Shown: positions 1 through 10,269 of the stretch, one piece after another | Layout: each line of letters starts with the position of its first letter | Numbering within the stretch: position 1 is the stretch's first letter | From: Lacimicrobium sp. SS2-24 | GTDB lineage: Bacteria > Pseudomonadota > Gammaproteobacteria > Enterobacterales > Alteromonadaceae | Reading direction: 5' to 3' | Assembly: GCF_002201535.1 (NCBI RefSeq) | Contig: NZ_NIWW01000005.1 | Span: 1 to 64,000 of the forward strand | Length of the DNA stretch: 64,000 nucleotides | Made by a program: the position numbers and the translations under genes | The notes under the pieces: generated by a model | What the model was told of the DNA's origin: nothing | Database searches by the model: none | Seen by the model: only the letters and a program-made list of their open reading frames with translations

Positions 1-232
1 CCGTCACACGCCATTCTTCAAAGGCTATCGTCCTCAGTTCTACTTCCGTACAACAGACGTTACTGGTGCGGTAGAGCTGCCAGAAGGCGTAGAGATGGTA
101 ATGCCAGGCGACAACCTGAAATTCAAGGTTGAGCTGATTGCCCCGATCGCGATGGACGAAGGCTTGCGCTTCGCTATCCGTGAAGGTGGCCGTACAGTAG
201 GTGCTGGTGTTGTATCTAAAATCATCGAGTAA
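1..232 (+). CDS. tuf: Elongation factor Tu, C-terminal 76 residues (partial)
   Basis: This is the 3' end of an EF-Tu gene cut by the window start. The readable frame opens at base 2 and ends in TAA at 230-232. The translated tail covers the C-terminal beta-barrel domain 3, with [13 protein letters not shown], the MVMPGDN turn and the terminal [12 protein letters not shown] signature, which matches proteobacterial EF-Tu almost residue for residue. EF-Tu delivers aminoacyl-tRNA to the ribosomal A site as a GTP complex. A strong terminator follows at once, so tuf is the last gene of its transcript. This is probably the str operon, since S10 lies downstream, but the upstream genes are outside the window. 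Which tuf copy this is cannot be told. Confidence 0.97.
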   Translation, partial: RHTPFFKGYRPQFYFRTTDVTGAVELPEGVEMVMPGDNLKFKVELIAPIAMDEGLRFAIREGGRTVGAGVVSKIIE

Positions 233-253
233 TATCGATATTTAGGTAACAGC

Positions 254-284
254 GAAAAAAGGTCACTTCGGTGGCCTTTTTTAT
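254..284 (+). terminator. Rho-independent terminator of tuf
   Basis: A run of A, then stem GGTCAC / GTGGCC (one G-U pair) around a TTCG tetraloop at 261-276, followed by six T. It lies 29 bases after the tuf stop. Confidence 0.9.
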
Positions 285-331
285 TGCCTGAATTTGGCTA
301 TGCTGTGACCAAAAGACGAGTCGGAGTCATC

Positions 332-1384
332 ATGCAATACGATCTGTTAGGTTCGAGCGAACTCAAGGTTTCACAGGTTTGTCTGGGTAGTATGACCTGG
401 GGCAAGCAGAACTCGCAGCAAGACGCTAATGAGCAGCTGGAGATGGCTCTCGCCAAAGGCGTTAACTTCATTGATACGGCAGAGATGTATGCGGTTCCCC
501 CCTCTGCAGACACCTATGGTGCGACAGAAACTATTATTGGTCATTGGCTAGCTAAGAAGCCTTCACGCCGCCAGCAGGTTGTTATCGCCAGTAAAATTGC
601 CGGTCCAGGCTTATCCTACATTCGCGGCGGAAAGCCCGTTGACCGCAGCGCTATCATGCAAGCCGTAGAAGGCTCCCTAACCCGCTTACAGACGGATTAT
701 CTGGATCTGTACCAGTTACATTGGCCAAACCGCACTTCTCCACATTTTGGCAGGCATTGGCCCGACACGCTGCGATTCAAAGATGTGGACACCAGGCATG
801 AATCAGCTCAGATGCTGGAAATCCTTGAAGCGCTTGATGACTGTGTGAAAGCCGGCAAAATCCGTTACCTGGGGCTTTCCAATGAGACACCCTGGGGGGT
901 GAGCGAGTATCTTCGATTAAGTGATCAGCACCAACTGCCGCGGATGGTCTCAGTCCAGAATGAATTGAGTCTGTTGCACACCAAGGATTACCCTTATCTG
1001 CTGGAGCAATGTGTCAGAGAAAATGTCGGGTATCTGGCATGGTCACCTCTCGCCGGGGGCGCGTTATCCGGGAAATATCTGGGCGGGAAACGACCTGATG
1101 GAAGTCGCTGGACGATGTTGCAACGAAACGGACTATTCAGAAACACTCAGGCCTCTGAACGGGCGATCAGTGAGTATGTAGCGCTGGCCGATGAGTGTGG
1201 GCTGACACCCTCACAACTGGCGTTGCGTTGGTGCCGTGAAGTCGAGGGAGTATCATCAGTGATTATTGGTGCAACGTCCACAGAGCAGCTCAGTGAAAAC
1301 CTTACAGCCTTTGAGCAATCGCTTAGTGATGATCAGAAAAAACGCCTTGTGGAAGCATTAAGGGCGCATCCGGCGCCGTTTTAA
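332..1384 (+). CDS. Aldo/keto reductase of the Tas family
   Basis: The 350-residue product is a cytosolic NADP(H)-dependent aldo/keto reductase. It closely resembles E. coli Tas (346 residues): it opens MQYDLLGSSELKVSQVCLG, has the catalytic Asp/Tyr region FIDTAEMYAVPP, the segment RLQTDYLDLYQLHWP, the conserved KIRYLGLSNE strand, and the nucleotide-binding SSVIIGATSTEQL near the C-terminus. I start at ATG 332, which has GGAG eight bases ahead and matches the Tas N-terminus. An upstream in-frame start at 284 would add a non-homologous stretch lying in the tuf terminator. The gene stands alone between the tuf terminator and a convergent gene. The natural substrate is unknown. Confidence 0.9.
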   Translation: MQYDLLGSSELKVSQVCLGSMTWGKQNSQQDANEQLEMALAKGVNFIDTAEMYAVPPSADTYGATETIIGHWLAKKPSRRQQVVIASKIAGPGLSYIRGGKPVDRSAIMQAVEGSLTRLQTDYLDLYQLHWPNRTSPHFGRHWPDTLRFKDVDTRHESAQMLEILEALDDCVKAGKIRYLGLSNETPWGVSEYLRLSDQHQLPRMVSVQNELSLLHTKDYPYLLEQCVRENVGYLAWSPLAGGALSGKYLGGKRPDGSRWTMLQRNGLFRNTQASERAISEYVALADECGLTPSQLALRWCREVEGVSSVIIGATSTEQLSENLTAFEQSLSDDQKKRLVEALRAHPAPF

Positions 1385-1419
1385 TCCTGATTGCAGAACG
1401 GCGCAGCGGCGGCCAGCTT

Positions 1420-2211
1420 TTATTCACCTACATCAATAGACTGGTCTGGAATAGGTTTTAGTGCTGTGGGCGCTTTGATGATGTCCTCAAGGCTGTTTAC
1501 CCGTAAGCCCACGTCCTGAATGCTTTGCTGCACATCACGTAGTTTAGATCGAAGTTCATCTACCTGACTGCTGAGTTTAGGCTGAGCGCTGAGCATCTTT
1601 TCCATGCTGACCTGCAGATTGTCCTGTGTGCTTTGCACTTTACTGAACTGCTCTTCAATTGCCGTGAAGCGGGTGTCGTTCATGGTAATGTCAGAGGCTA
1701 ACAAGTTGGCCCTGTCCTGCAGGGTATCCTGCTGTTTATTCAGCGTTGCCAGTGTGTTTGCTTGTCTGGCTATTTTACTGTTGAGTTCCTTGATCTCTTC
1801 CTGATTACGCCGCCACGCAGAGGCCCATAACTTGTCCATCTGTTCCCAGAGTTCATCGGTTTTCTCTCCCAGTTCACGTACTTTTACCTGCAGGGCTACA
1901 GTGGATTCGCCGATTTCCTCACCGGTATCGGAAAGACGACGTTCAAGTTCATCAATCCGTTGCTGGGATGAGAGCAGAAGGGTCTGCTGTTGCTGGTTTT
2001 CATAGTACAGCCAACCATTAGCGGATAACGCAGCCAATACCAGTATCAGGCTCAAGATCGCCACGCCTCTGCCATTGCTGCCACCGCTGCTTTTATCGAC
2101 TTCCGGAGGCGGGGGCGTTTTCGGTGTTTTGCTCCGCTGTTTCAGGTAAGCCTGACGATCTTCCTGGTCGAGTTGAATTGTCGGCATATCATCGGGGTTG
2201 TCTTTTGTCAT
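1420..2211 (-). CDS. Single-pass membrane protein with a long coiled coil, function unknown
   Basis: A 263-residue protein I cannot name. Residues 1-45 are polar and proline-rich (PKTPPPPEV) and presumably cytoplasmic. One hydrophobic helix follows at about 49-70 (GVAILSLILVLAALSANGWLYY). From about residue 72 to 245 the sequence is heptad-rich with Gln, Leu, Glu and Lys, typical of an extended coiled coil. This layout, an inner-membrane anchor with a periplasmic coiled coil, is seen in envelope scaffold proteins, but nothing catalytic is visible. It lies downstream of fusA2 on the same strand, but the fusA2 terminator stands between them, so it is probably transcribed separately. Confidence 0.75.
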   Translation of the reverse strand: MTKDNPDDMPTIQLDQEDRQAYLKQRSKTPKTPPPPEVDKSSGGSNGRGVAILSLILVLAALSANGWLYYENQQQQTLLLSSQQRIDELERRLSDTGEEIGESTVALQVKVRELGEKTDELWEQMDKLWASAWRRNQEEIKELNSKIARQANTLATLNKQQDTLQDRANLLASDITMNDTRFTAIEEQFSKVQSTQDNLQVSMEKMLSAQPKLSSQVDELRSKLRDVQQSIQDVGLRVNSLEDIIKAPTALKPIPDQSIDVGE

Positions 2212-2310
2212 AAAGGCTCTTTAAGGAATTGCGGCTGGTTATAGAGTACCTAAAAATGAGGGCTTTCAAAAGCGACATCGCTTAACGAAGGAGATCGCGT
2301 CTTAAAGGCA

Positions 2311-2340
2311 AAAAAAAGCCCCGACACTGCGGGGCTTTTA
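2311..2340 (-). terminator. Rho-independent terminator of fusA2
   Basis: Perfect stem AAGCCCCG / CGGGGCTT at 2316-2323 and 2330-2337 with loop ACACTG. On the minus strand it is followed by a run of seven T. It lies about 20 bases past the fusA2 stop. Confidence 0.9.
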
Positions 2341-2360
2341 TGAAGTGCTAAGACAGAGGC

Positions 2361-4448
2361 TTATTTCTTAGCGTTTCTAGCTTTCACTTCTTCGATGACT
2401 TTCTCTGCGACGTTCTGAGGACATGGCAGATAGTGAGAGAATTCCATTGAGAATTGTCCACGACCTGATGTCATTGTACGCAGGTGGCCGATGTAGCCGA
2501 ACATTTCTGACAGAGGGACGTCTGCTTTAATGCGCACGCCTGTTGCGCCAGCTTCCTGATCCTTGATCATGCCACGGCGACGGTTCAAATCACCAATGAC
2601 GTCACCCACGTTATCTTCAGGAGAGAACACATCGACTTTCATGATGGGTTCAATCAACTGAGGACCGGCTTTTGGAATTGACTGACGGAATGCGCCTTTC
2701 GCTGCAATTTCAAAGGCAACGGCAGAGGAGTCAACGGCGTGGAAGCCACCGTCAAACAGTTCGATTTCGACATCGAGTACCGGGAAGCCAGCCAATACGC
2801 CGGTTTCCATCATGTTCTTGAAGCCTTTTTCGATGGCTGGGAAGAACTCTTTAGGTACATTACCGCCAACAACGGTAGAGCTAAATTTAAAGCCAGAACC
2901 CGGCTCTCCAGGACGGATACGGTAATCAATCTTACCGAACTGACCAGAACCACCTGACTGCTTCTTATGGGTGTAGCTGTCTTCAATTTGCTGCGTGATG
3001 GTTTCACGATACGCCACTTGCGGCTGACCCACTTCCAGTTCAACGCCATAAGTACGCTTGAGGATATCGACTTTGATATCCAGGTGTAATTCACCCATAC
3101 CTTTGAGGATCGTTTCACCGGAATCTTCATCCGTTTCCACCTGGAAGGAAGGATCCTCTGCTACCATCTTACCGATAGCGATACCCATCTTCTCAGTCGA
3201 ACCTTTGTCTTTTGGTGATACGGCGATGGAGATAACCGGATCGGGGAAGATCATAGGTTCCAGTGTGCAAGGATGTTTAGGATCACACAGGGTATGACCT
3301 GTCTGTACGTTCTTCATACCGACAATGGCCAGAATGTCACCGGCATGAGCAGAGCTCAGTTCGGTACGATCGTTAGCGTGCATCTCTACCATACGACCGA
3401 TACGCTCAGTCTTGCCAGTAGCTGAGTTGAGGATGGTGTCACCCTTATTCAGTCTGCCTGAGTAAATACGTACGAAGGTCAGGGCACCGAAACGGTCGTC
3501 CATAATTTTAAATGCCAGGGCGCGCAGTGGCTCATCCAGGGCGACTTTAGCCACTTCACCAGTAGGCTCACCGGTTTCTGCATCAGTCAGATCCTGAGGA
3601 TCGACTTCTGTGGGGCTTGGCAGATAATCAACAACTGCATCCAGAACCAGCTGGATACCTTTGTTCTTAAATGCAGAACCACAGAACGTCGGGAAGAAAG
3701 CCAGGTCACGTGTTCCTTTGCGGATACAACGCTTGAGGTCTTCAAGGGAAGGCTCTTCGCCATCCATGTAGGCCATCATCAGGTCGTCGTCTTGCTCAAC
3801 AGCGGTCTCAACCAGGGCTTCGTGATATTCGTTTACCTTGTCGACCATGTCTGCCGGAACATCTTTGACTTCGTAGTTTTCTGGCAAACCAGTGTCATCC
3901 CAGATGTAGGCTTTTTTGGTCAGTACGTCGACCACACCAACGAAGTCATCTTCGATACCGATTGGCAGCGTCATAACCAGTGGGTTAGCCGCCAGTACAT
4001 TTTTAACCTGGCCAACGACACGGTAAAAATCTGCACCCATGCGGTCCAGTTTATTAACGAAGATGATACGTGCTACTTCTGAGTCGTTCGCATAACGCCA
4101 GTTCGTCTCGGACTGTGGCTCAACACCACCAGAGCCACAGAACACGCCGATACCGCCGTCCAGTACTTTCAATGAACGGTATACTTCAACAGTAAAGTCA
4201 ACGTGTCCGGGAGTGTCGATCACGTTCAGACGGTGATCTTTCCAGAAACAGGTGGTTGCAGCTGACTGGATGGTAATACCACGCTCAGCTTCCTGTTCCA
4301 TGAAGTCAGTGGTTGATTCACCATCATGTACCTCACCGGTCTTATGGATCTTGCCGGTAAGCTTTAGGATACGTTCAGTCGTGGTAGTTTTACCCGCATC
4401 AACGTGGGCGAAAATACCGATATTTCTGTATTGGGATAAATCTGCCAT
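2361..4448 (-). CDS. fusA2: Elongation factor G 2
   Basis: A 695-residue translational GTPase of the EF-G family. G1 [11 protein letters not shown]2 RGITI, G3 DTPGH, G4 NKLD and the G5-like GSAFK are all present, followed by domain IV and V sequence with [16 protein letters not shown] and the [16 protein letters not shown] signature. It most resembles the second EF-G of Shewanella, Vibrio and Colwellia rather than the canonical str-operon protein. It also lies alone on the opposite strand to tuf, not in an rpsL-rpsG-fusA-tuf order. I start at ATG 4448, which has AAGGAAACC just ahead. A GTG four codons upstream overlaps that ribosome site and is unlikely. Second EF-Gs in other bacteria can split translocation and ribosome-recycling roles; which applies here is unknown. 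Confidence 0.93.
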   Translation of the reverse strand: MADLSQYRNIGIFAHVDAGKTTTTERILKLTGKIHKTGEVHDGESTTDFMEQEAERGITIQSAATTCFWKDHRLNVIDTPGHVDFTVEVYRSLKVLDGGIGVFCGSGGVEPQSETNWRYANDSEVARIIFVNKLDRMGADFYRVVGQVKNVLAANPLVMTLPIGIEDDFVGVVDVLTKKAYIWDDTGLPENYEVKDVPADMVDKVNEYHEALVETAVEQDDDLMMAYMDGEEPSLEDLKRCIRKGTRDLAFFPTFCGSAFKNKGIQLVLDAVVDYLPSPTEVDPQDLTDAETGEPTGEVAKVALDEPLRALAFKIMDDRFGALTFVRIYSGRLNKGDTILNSATGKTERIGRMVEMHANDRTELSSAHAGDILAIVGMKNVQTGHTLCDPKHPCTLEPMIFPDPVISIAVSPKDKGSTEKMGIAIGKMVAEDPSFQVETDEDSGETILKGMGELHLDIKVDILKRTYGVELEVGQPQVAYRETITQQIEDSYTHKKQSGGSGQFGKIDYRIRPGEPGSGFKFSSTVVGGNVPKEFFPAIEKGFKNMMETGVLAGFPVLDVEIELFDGGFHAVDSSAVAFEIAAKGAFRQSIPKAGPQLIEPIMKVDVFSPEDNVGDVIGDLNRRRGMIKDQEAGATGVRIKADVPLSEMFGYIGHLRTMTSGRGQFSMEFSHYLPCPQNVAEKVIEEVKARNAKK

Positions 4449-4486
4449 GGTTTCCTTCACAAGTTAGGGAGAAAAAATCGCGCGCA

Positions 4487-4492
4487 AGTATA
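4487..4492 (-). promoter_or_regulatory. Candidate fusA2 -10 element with GC-rich discriminator
   Basis: On the minus strand TATACT is followed by TGCGCGCG, a GC-rich discriminator of the kind found at stringently controlled translation promoters, about 39 bases before the fusA2 ATG. No good -35 hexamer is seen at 16-18 bases. The call rests on the -10 and the position. Confidence 0.4.
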
Positions 4493-4722
4493 CAGGAAAA
4501 CACAGTGAAAAACCTGCCTTCTTGGTAAATATTGCGCAATTTTTGTCTGATTATTACATTTCAGGGTGTTCTGACCTGATCTTGGATTGCCAATTCAACT
4601 TGTTTGGCAGCAGGCCAGAAGCAGGTGGGGCGGAATTTAGCATATCTGTCGGTGGCTGGCTAAAGATTATGCAATTTCTTTGTGAAAAGCTGGTCACTAT
4701 AGCCGATGTCGAGTCCGACGAA

Positions 4723-5763
4723 TTACGTCTGCATTGGCATCACACGGTTGCGTCCGAGACGCTTTGCTTCGTACAGGTATTTGTCAGCCTGTTCTAATAA
4801 ATCACTGCGGCGCATACCCTTTTTGTATTCGGCGACACCAAATGACGCTGTAACGCCGTCCAGATTTTTTCCGCTGCGCCGGTCGATGACACTGACTCTT
4901 TCCATGGCGCGACGCATGCTTTCAGCCTGATGGATGGCCTGAGACAGCTTGCTGGCTGTCATTAGCACGGAGAATTCTTCTCCTCCGAAGCGATACGCCA
5001 CAGCATTTTCACGGCAATTGTCTTTGATACGCTTTGCGATGGCTTTGAGGACTCTGTCACCCATCTGGTGACCGTACTGATCATTAATAGACTTGAAGTG
5101 ATCGATATCAATCATGATCAGACAGACGCCCTGATCTGGTGCCATGGCAGCAATTTCTTCATCCAGCACGCGACGGTTATACAGGCCGGTAAGCGCATCA
5201 TAGAGTGCGTCTTTCTGGCTCTCAGCCAATTGGCGACGCAGTTGCGCAATTTCTTTTTCTGCGGTGGCCAGTGATGCACTGAAGTCAAGAGTGGAGCGCT
5301 TGATCTGCTGCGTTTCCCGGACCATTTCACGTACCAGTGTCATCACTTCTTCCACTGACCAGCCTTCTCGCTCTACCTTTTCCAGGTCTTCAAGACAGTT
5401 ATCCATACTGTGTTTAAAGCCCTGTGTATCGGTTTTGGTATCAGTAAGCGATTGCGTTAAATCAACCAACATCGCTTCCAGTGACTGGCGTAACTGCCAG
5501 GTACTGACTTCTTGTTGATCGGCCAGATAGGCTCGATGCAACTCCTGGGCTTTGGCCGATGACAGAGGACGCTGGTTCTCTGTCATTTTGTCCAGCTCTG
5601 CATTTAACTCTGCGGACTGGCCGCTGGCATAGGTATACCAAAGGGCATAATTGGTGGGAATGGCAGAGATGCGGTGCTTGAGTAATAAGGGCACCGTTTG
5701 TTTGAGGATCTGAAAGGACGCCTCGATGTTCTCTTCTTTTTTCTGCTCGTCTTTCCCGGCCAT
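4723..5763 (-). CDS. Diguanylate cyclase (GGEEF domain), no visible I-site
   Basis: A 346-residue soluble protein. The C-terminal GGDEF domain (about 183-346) has the DALTGLYNRR opening at 189-198, the Mg-binding IDIDHFKSIND and the active-site GGEEF at 260-264, so it should make cyclic di-GMP from two GTP. The inhibitory RxxD site expected five residues before GGEEF reads RENA, so product inhibition through that site is probably lost. The N-terminal 100 residues contain ISAIPTNYALWYTYASG, an accessory segment that recurs ahead of GGDEF domains, and residues 85-180 look coiled-coil. No membrane segment is present. It lies 48 bases or more downstream of the GAF-ATPase gene on the same strand and is likely cotranscribed with it. 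Confidence 0.92.
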   Translation of the reverse strand: MAGKDEQKKEENIEASFQILKQTVPLLLKHRISAIPTNYALWYTYASGQSAELNAELDKMTENQRPLSSAKAQELHRAYLADQQEVSTWQLRQSLEAMLVDLTQSLTDTKTDTQGFKHSMDNCLEDLEKVEREGWSVEEVMTLVREMVRETQQIKRSTLDFSASLATAEKEIAQLRRQLAESQKDALYDALTGLYNRRVLDEEIAAMAPDQGVCLIMIDIDHFKSINDQYGHQMGDRVLKAIAKRIKDNCRENAVAYRFGGEEFSVLMTASKLSQAIHQAESMRRAMERVSVIDRRSGKNLDGVTASFGVAEYKKGMRRSDLLEQADKYLYEAKRLGRNRVMPMQT

Positions 5764-5811
5764 TTTAGCGTCCTGATAGATGACTAACCTGCAGCTTTAA
5801 GCATAACAGTA

Positions 5812-8034
5812 TTATTCCGTACCACTAATAATCTGTACCTGAGCGATATCAGTATCACCTTTGAGTACTTTATAAATACCGTCTTGCGTCAGGGTGCGCA
5901 TACCGTCTTTCATGGCTTGCTCTTTCATCAGTGCAACAGAAGACTCTTTGTACACCAGGGCACGCAAGTCCGGTGTCATCGCCAATAGCTCATGTACACC
6001 GGTACGGCCCTTGTAGCCAGTATCACCGCAGGCGTCACAGCCTTTGCCACGATGTAGAGTAAGCGGTTCGTCGAGGGCTATCTCATCCAGATACTGCTCG
6101 CCATATTGGCGTTTAATAAAGCCAATATCGGTGTCGGTAGCCTCATAAGGCTCTTTGCAATTAGGGCATAGTGTACGGATCAGGCGCTGTGCGAGAATGC
6201 CCACACAGGCGTCAGAAAAGTTAACCGGGTCGAGACCCAGATCCAACAAACGGGTAATGGTTTCGGGGGCCGAGTTGGTGTGTAGGGTTGATAACACAAG
6301 GTGCCCGGTGAGTGAGGCCTCAATACCGGCATGGGCTGTTTCTTTGTCCCGCATCTCACCAATCAGAATAATGTCAGGGTCGGCACGTAAAAATGCACGC
6401 AGTGCATTGGCAAAGGTGAAACCAATCTTGGGGCTAACCTGAACCTGCTGTAGACCTGCCTGAGTAATCTCAACCGGGTCTTCTGCCGTCCAGATTTTCT
6501 TCTCTGGCGTATTCAAGTCACCGAGCACCGCATGCAGCGTGGTGGTTTTACCAGAGCCCGTCGGACCCACTACCAGGATAATCCCGTGCGGTTTCTTAAT
6601 CATTTCTTTGATGGACTTACTGTTTCGCGGTGACAGATTCAGTTTGTCCATCGGCATGGCACCACCGGTAGCAAGGATACGCATCACCACCCCTTCGCCG
6701 GCGACCGTCGGAATAGTAGCTACACGCACTTCAACAATCTGACCGGACATCTTGACCGCCAGCTTTCCATCCTGTGGAACCCGTTTCTCTGCGATGTTCA
6801 GGTTTGCCATAATCTTTATGCGTGCGACCACGGCATTGTGGTGTGAAGCGGGAACCTGAGTAATGTCGCGACAGACCCCGTCGATTCTCATGCGAACACG
6901 GGTCGGGCCGCTCTTTTCTGCATCAACATGGATATCAGAGGCATTCAGTTTCTTGGCATCATGCAGGATCCGGCTTACCAGACGCACCACTGCAGGCGCA
7001 TCGTCAGACATTTCCTCAGTCTGCTCTTCGAGCTCATCGGCGCTGGTACCAATTTCATCGAGAATTTCATCCATGTCACCGGGGCCACTGTTGCCACCGG
7101 CACTTTCACCCAGATATTGCAGCACCGTGTTGGGCAAGGCCACACAAATATCGTAGCTGTCGATACCGATGGCGCTCTCTATCTCCATCAAAAGTGCAGC
7201 ATTATTAGGCTCGGCCATAACGATAATAGGATTATCAGAAACATCGCTGATGACCGCAACATAGTTGCGTTTGAGATACGACAGGTTGAGCCGGCTGTCA
7301 CTTTGGTAAAGGTGATATTTATCGGGTAGGTAGCCAATGTAAGGCACCTGATAGTGGACGGATAAGGCATGTCCCAGCTCATCGTCTGCTATCCGGTATT
7401 CCGTCGTCAGGCGTTGCACCAGTTGCCTGGGATCGCGGCAGCTTTCAATCAAATTGTCCAGATCTGAGGATGAAATGAGCTGTCGGTGCACCAGATATTG
7501 GAAGGGCTTGTTTGTGCCTCCCAGTTCGTAACGGAACTTGTTGCCGAGCAGTGTGGCAAGTTGATTGGCTAAATCCAGATCCTCGTTGATGAAGTCGCCG
7601 CGTTGCTTATTGATAATTTGCATAACACCAAGCAGTACGCCGGCATTCATGATGGGAACGCAGATAATATTGCGTGTTTTAAAAGAACTGGACTTATCAA
7701 ACTTGTCAGCAAACTTAAGGCGGGGATGAATGGCGCTTAGCTCTTCCTTATTATAAGGGTCTTCAATTAATAGGGGTAACTGACTGAGAGCAACGTACCC
7801 AGCAATAGACTGTGGCGTGATAGGAACCTTGATTTCTCGTACTTCCTTTCCGGTTTTGAAGCGAGCGACCAGATCCTGATGCTGGCGGCGCCGCTGAAAA
7901 ATACTCATGCGCTCCGCGGCAAACATGTCGAGAATGATGGGTTCAAGGGCTTCATAAGCGTCCATCAATTCCTGATGGGTTTCCAGCAGTCGATTGATTT
8001 GTTCCAGTTGCTGGTCGGCTTTAGTGGTCATCAT
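5812..8034 (-). CDS. GAF-domain GspE/PilB-type secretion ATPase
   Basis: A 740-residue type II secretion / type IV pilus family ATPase. From the chosen start: a GAF-like domain at about 35-170, a T2SSE_N-like region at about 180-305, then the ATPase with ASDIHVD, Walker A GPTGSGKTTT near 490, Asp box and Walker B DPDIILIGEMRD near 552, His box STLHTNSA, and paired CxxC zinc motifs (CPNC near 623, CDAC near 666). The family powers pilus assembly or secretion through hexamer motions. A GAF domain at the front is unusual and suggests small-molecule control. No other pilus or secretion gene is nearby; the next gene makes cyclic di-GMP. The start is uncertain: a GTG at 8067 would add 11 residues, and neither start has a strong ribosome site. 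Confidence 0.85.
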   Translation of the reverse strand: MMTTKADQQLEQINRLLETHQELMDAYEALEPIILDMFAAERMSIFQRRRQHQDLVARFKTGKEVREIKVPITPQSIAGYVALSQLPLLIEDPYNKEELSAIHPRLKFADKFDKSSSFKTRNIICVPIMNAGVLLGVMQIINKQRGDFINEDLDLANQLATLLGNKFRYELGGTNKPFQYLVHRQLISSSDLDNLIESCRDPRQLVQRLTTEYRIADDELGHALSVHYQVPYIGYLPDKYHLYQSDSRLNLSYLKRNYVAVISDVSDNPIIVMAEPNNAALLMEIESAIGIDSYDICVALPNTVLQYLGESAGGNSGPGDMDEILDEIGTSADELEEQTEEMSDDAPAVVRLVSRILHDAKKLNASDIHVDAEKSGPTRVRMRIDGVCRDITQVPASHHNAVVARIKIMANLNIAEKRVPQDGKLAVKMSGQIVEVRVATIPTVAGEGVVMRILATGGAMPMDKLNLSPRNSKSIKEMIKKPHGIILVVGPTGSGKTTTLHAVLGDLNTPEKKIWTAEDPVEITQAGLQQVQVSPKIGFTFANALRAFLRADPDIILIGEMRDKETAHAGIEASLTGHLVLSTLHTNSAPETITRLLDLGLDPVNFSDACVGILAQRLIRTLCPNCKEPYEATDTDIGFIKRQYGEQYLDEIALDEPLTLHRGKGCDACGDTGYKGRTGVHELLAMTPDLRALVYKESSVALMKEQAMKDGMRTLTQDGIYKVLKGDTDIAQVQIISGTE

Positions 8035-8172
8035 AGTAATTATTGTCTGCTCTTCGGTTATACGCACATCATCGCAGCGTCTTATATGAAGCTATGTTAG
8101 GTGGTTTCATCTTGCAAGGCCAACACCATTGCGCCATGTTGCCACAAATAGCGAGTTTTTTACTATTGTGGC

Positions 8173-8200
8173 TTGCATAAAAAACCGACATAGGTATAAT
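8173..8200 (+). promoter_or_regulatory. S10 operon sigma-70 promoter
   Basis: TTGCAT at 8173-8178, 16-base spacer, TATAAT at 8195-8200, followed by the GC-rich discriminator TCGCGGCC. Transcription from here gives a leader of about 155 bases before rpsJ. Confidence 0.75.
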
Positions 8201-8292
8201 TCGCGGCCACTTGTCCTGACGGACATGCGTTCTTCTCTCTGGTAACAGGTTAAGAATGAACTACAAGGCCCCGATTGGGGGTCAGCAGTTTA

Positions 8293-8675
<383 letters not shown>

Positions 8676-8693
8676 CAAGAGAGGGTTTAAACA

Positions 8694-9332
8694 ATGGCGA
8701 TTGGTATAGTCGGTCGTAAAGTCGGTATGACTCGCATCTTCACTGAAGATGGCGTGTCTATTCCTGTGACTGTTATCGAAGCAACGCCTAACCGTGTGAC
8801 TCAGCTCCGTACTGAGGAAAAAGACGGTTACCGGGCGTTGCAAGTCACTGCAGGTACCAAGAAAGCTAACCGCGTCAACAAGGCCGAAGCTGGTCAGTTT
8901 GCTAAAGCTGGTGTGGAAGCCGGTCGTGGTAAGTGGGAATTCCGCCTCAATGGTACTGAAGGTGAAGGCATTGAAGTGGGCAGTGAAATCACTGTCGAAA
9001 TCTTCGCAGAGAATGCCATGGTAGATGTAACGGGTACTTCTAAAGGTAAAGGTTTTGCCGGTGCTATCAAACGTTGGAACTTCAGTTCTCAGCGTATGAC
9101 ACACGGTAACTCTTTGTCTCACCGTGCTCCAGGCTCGATTGGTCAGAACCAATCTCCTGGTAAAGTTTTCAAAGGTAAGAAAATGGCTGGTCACATGGGC
9201 GCTGAGCGCGTGACAGTTCAATCTTTGGAAGTAGTACGTGTCGATACAGAGAACAACCTTCTGCTGGTCAGAGGTGCTGTCCCTGGTGCAACAGGTGGCG
9301 ATGTAATCGTTAAGCCTGCGGTTAAAGCGTAA
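8694..9332 (+). CDS. rplC: 50S ribosomal protein L3
   Basis: A 212-residue L3. It opens [16 protein letters not shown] and carries the long finger that reaches the peptidyl transferase centre, with [21 protein letters not shown]. The Gln in this GQNQ segment corresponds to the residue methylated by PrmB in E. coli, so modification is plausible. L3 nucleates early 50S assembly. It lies 18 bases after rpsJ with its own GAGAGGG ribosome site. Confidence 0.97.
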   Translation: MAIGIVGRKVGMTRIFTEDGVSIPVTVIEATPNRVTQLRTEEKDGYRALQVTAGTKKANRVNKAEAGQFAKAGVEAGRGKWEFRLNGTEGEGIEVGSEITVEIFAENAMVDVTGTSKGKGFAGAIKRWNFSSQRMTHGNSLSHRAPGSIGQNQSPGKVFKGKKMAGHMGAERVTVQSLEVVRVDTENNLLLVRGAVPGATGGDVIVKPAVKA

Positions 9333-9349
9333 CGTCTGGGAGATTAGTG

Positions 9350-9955
9350 ATGGAATTAGTATTGAAAGACGCGAACAGCGCTCTTGAAGTATCCGAAGCT
9401 ACCTTTGGACGTGAGTTTAACGAAGCTCTGGTACACCAGGTAGTTGTCGCATACGGTGCAGGTGCCCGTCAGGGAACCAAAGCACAAAAGACCCGTTCCG
9501 AAGTTCGCGGTGGTGGTAAGAAGCCATGGCGTCAGAAAGGTACAGGCCGCGCCCGTGCTGGTACAATCCGCAGCCCAATCTGGGTTGGTGGTGGCCGCGC
9601 GTTTGCAGCTAAGCCTCAGGATCACGGTCAGAAAGTAAATAAGAAAATGTATCGCGGTGCGATCAAAAGCATCCTGTCTGAACTGGTTCGTCAGGAGCGT
9701 TTGATTGTTGTTGAGAAATTCGGTGTTGAAGCGCCTAAAACCAAAGAGTTGGTGGCTAAGCTTAACGAACTGAACCTTAATGATGTTTTGATCGTGACCA
9801 AAGAACTGGACGAGAACCTGTTCTTGTCAGCCCGCAACCTGTACAAGGTTGATGTACGTGATGTACAGGGTGTGGATCCGGTCAGCCTGATTGCATTTGA
9901 AAAAGTGCTGATTACTGCTGATGCAGTGAAGCAGTTAGAGGAGGCGTTGGCATGA
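9350..9955 (+). CDS. rplD: 50S ribosomal protein L4
   Basis: A 201-residue L4, the same length as in E. coli, opening [16 protein letters not shown]. The extended loop [17 protein letters not shown] lines the nascent-chain exit tunnel and is where macrolide-resistance changes fall in other species. L4 is the autogenous repressor of the S10 operon in E. coli, so the leader hairpin upstream probably reports on this protein. I use ATG 9350 rather than the adjoining GTG at 9347 because it matches the family N-terminus. It overlaps rplW by four bases. Confidence 0.97.
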   Translation: MELVLKDANSALEVSEATFGREFNEALVHQVVVAYGAGARQGTKAQKTRSEVRGGGKKPWRQKGTGRARAGTIRSPIWVGGGRAFAAKPQDHGQKVNKKMYRGAIKSILSELVRQERLIVVEKFGVEAPKTKELVAKLNELNLNDVLIVTKELDENLFLSARNLYKVDVRDVQGVDPVSLIAFEKVLITADAVKQLEEALA

Positions 9956-10254
9956 TTAACGAAGAACGTCTACTGAAAGTGGTGCTGGCACCACATGTTT
10001 CTGAAAAGTCTACTTTGGCTGCCGAGAACAGCAACACCGTTGTGTTCAAAGTGCTCAAAGATGCCACTAAAGCTGAAATCAAGCAGGCGGTTGAAAAACT
10101 GTTCGAAGTTGAAGTTAATGGTGTCCGCACTGTGAACGTAAAGGGTAAAACCAAACGTCATGGTATGACTTTCGGTAAGCGTAAAGACTGGAAAAAGGCT
10201 TACGTGGAGCTGAAAGAAGGTCAGGACATCGACTTCGTCGGTGGCGCTGAGTAA
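9952..10254 (+). CDS. rplW: 50S ribosomal protein L23
   Basis: A 100-residue L23. It has the core [14 protein letters not shown], the [21 protein letters not shown] strand-helix and [15 protein letters not shown]23 sits at the tunnel exit and docks trigger factor and SRP. Its ATGA overlap with rplD indicates translational coupling. Confidence 0.97.
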   Translation: MINEERLLKVVLAPHVSEKSTLAAENSNTVVFKVLKDATKAEIKQAVEKLFEVEVNGVRTVNVKGKTKRHGMTFGKRKDWKKAYVELKEGQDIDFVGGAE

Positions 10255-10269
10255 CAGGGGGATTAAGAT

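Noticed and set aside
2361-4448. This EF-G as the canonical str-operon fusA.
   Set aside because: It is on the opposite strand to tuf, is separated from it by two genes and two terminators, and matches second-copy EF-Gs.
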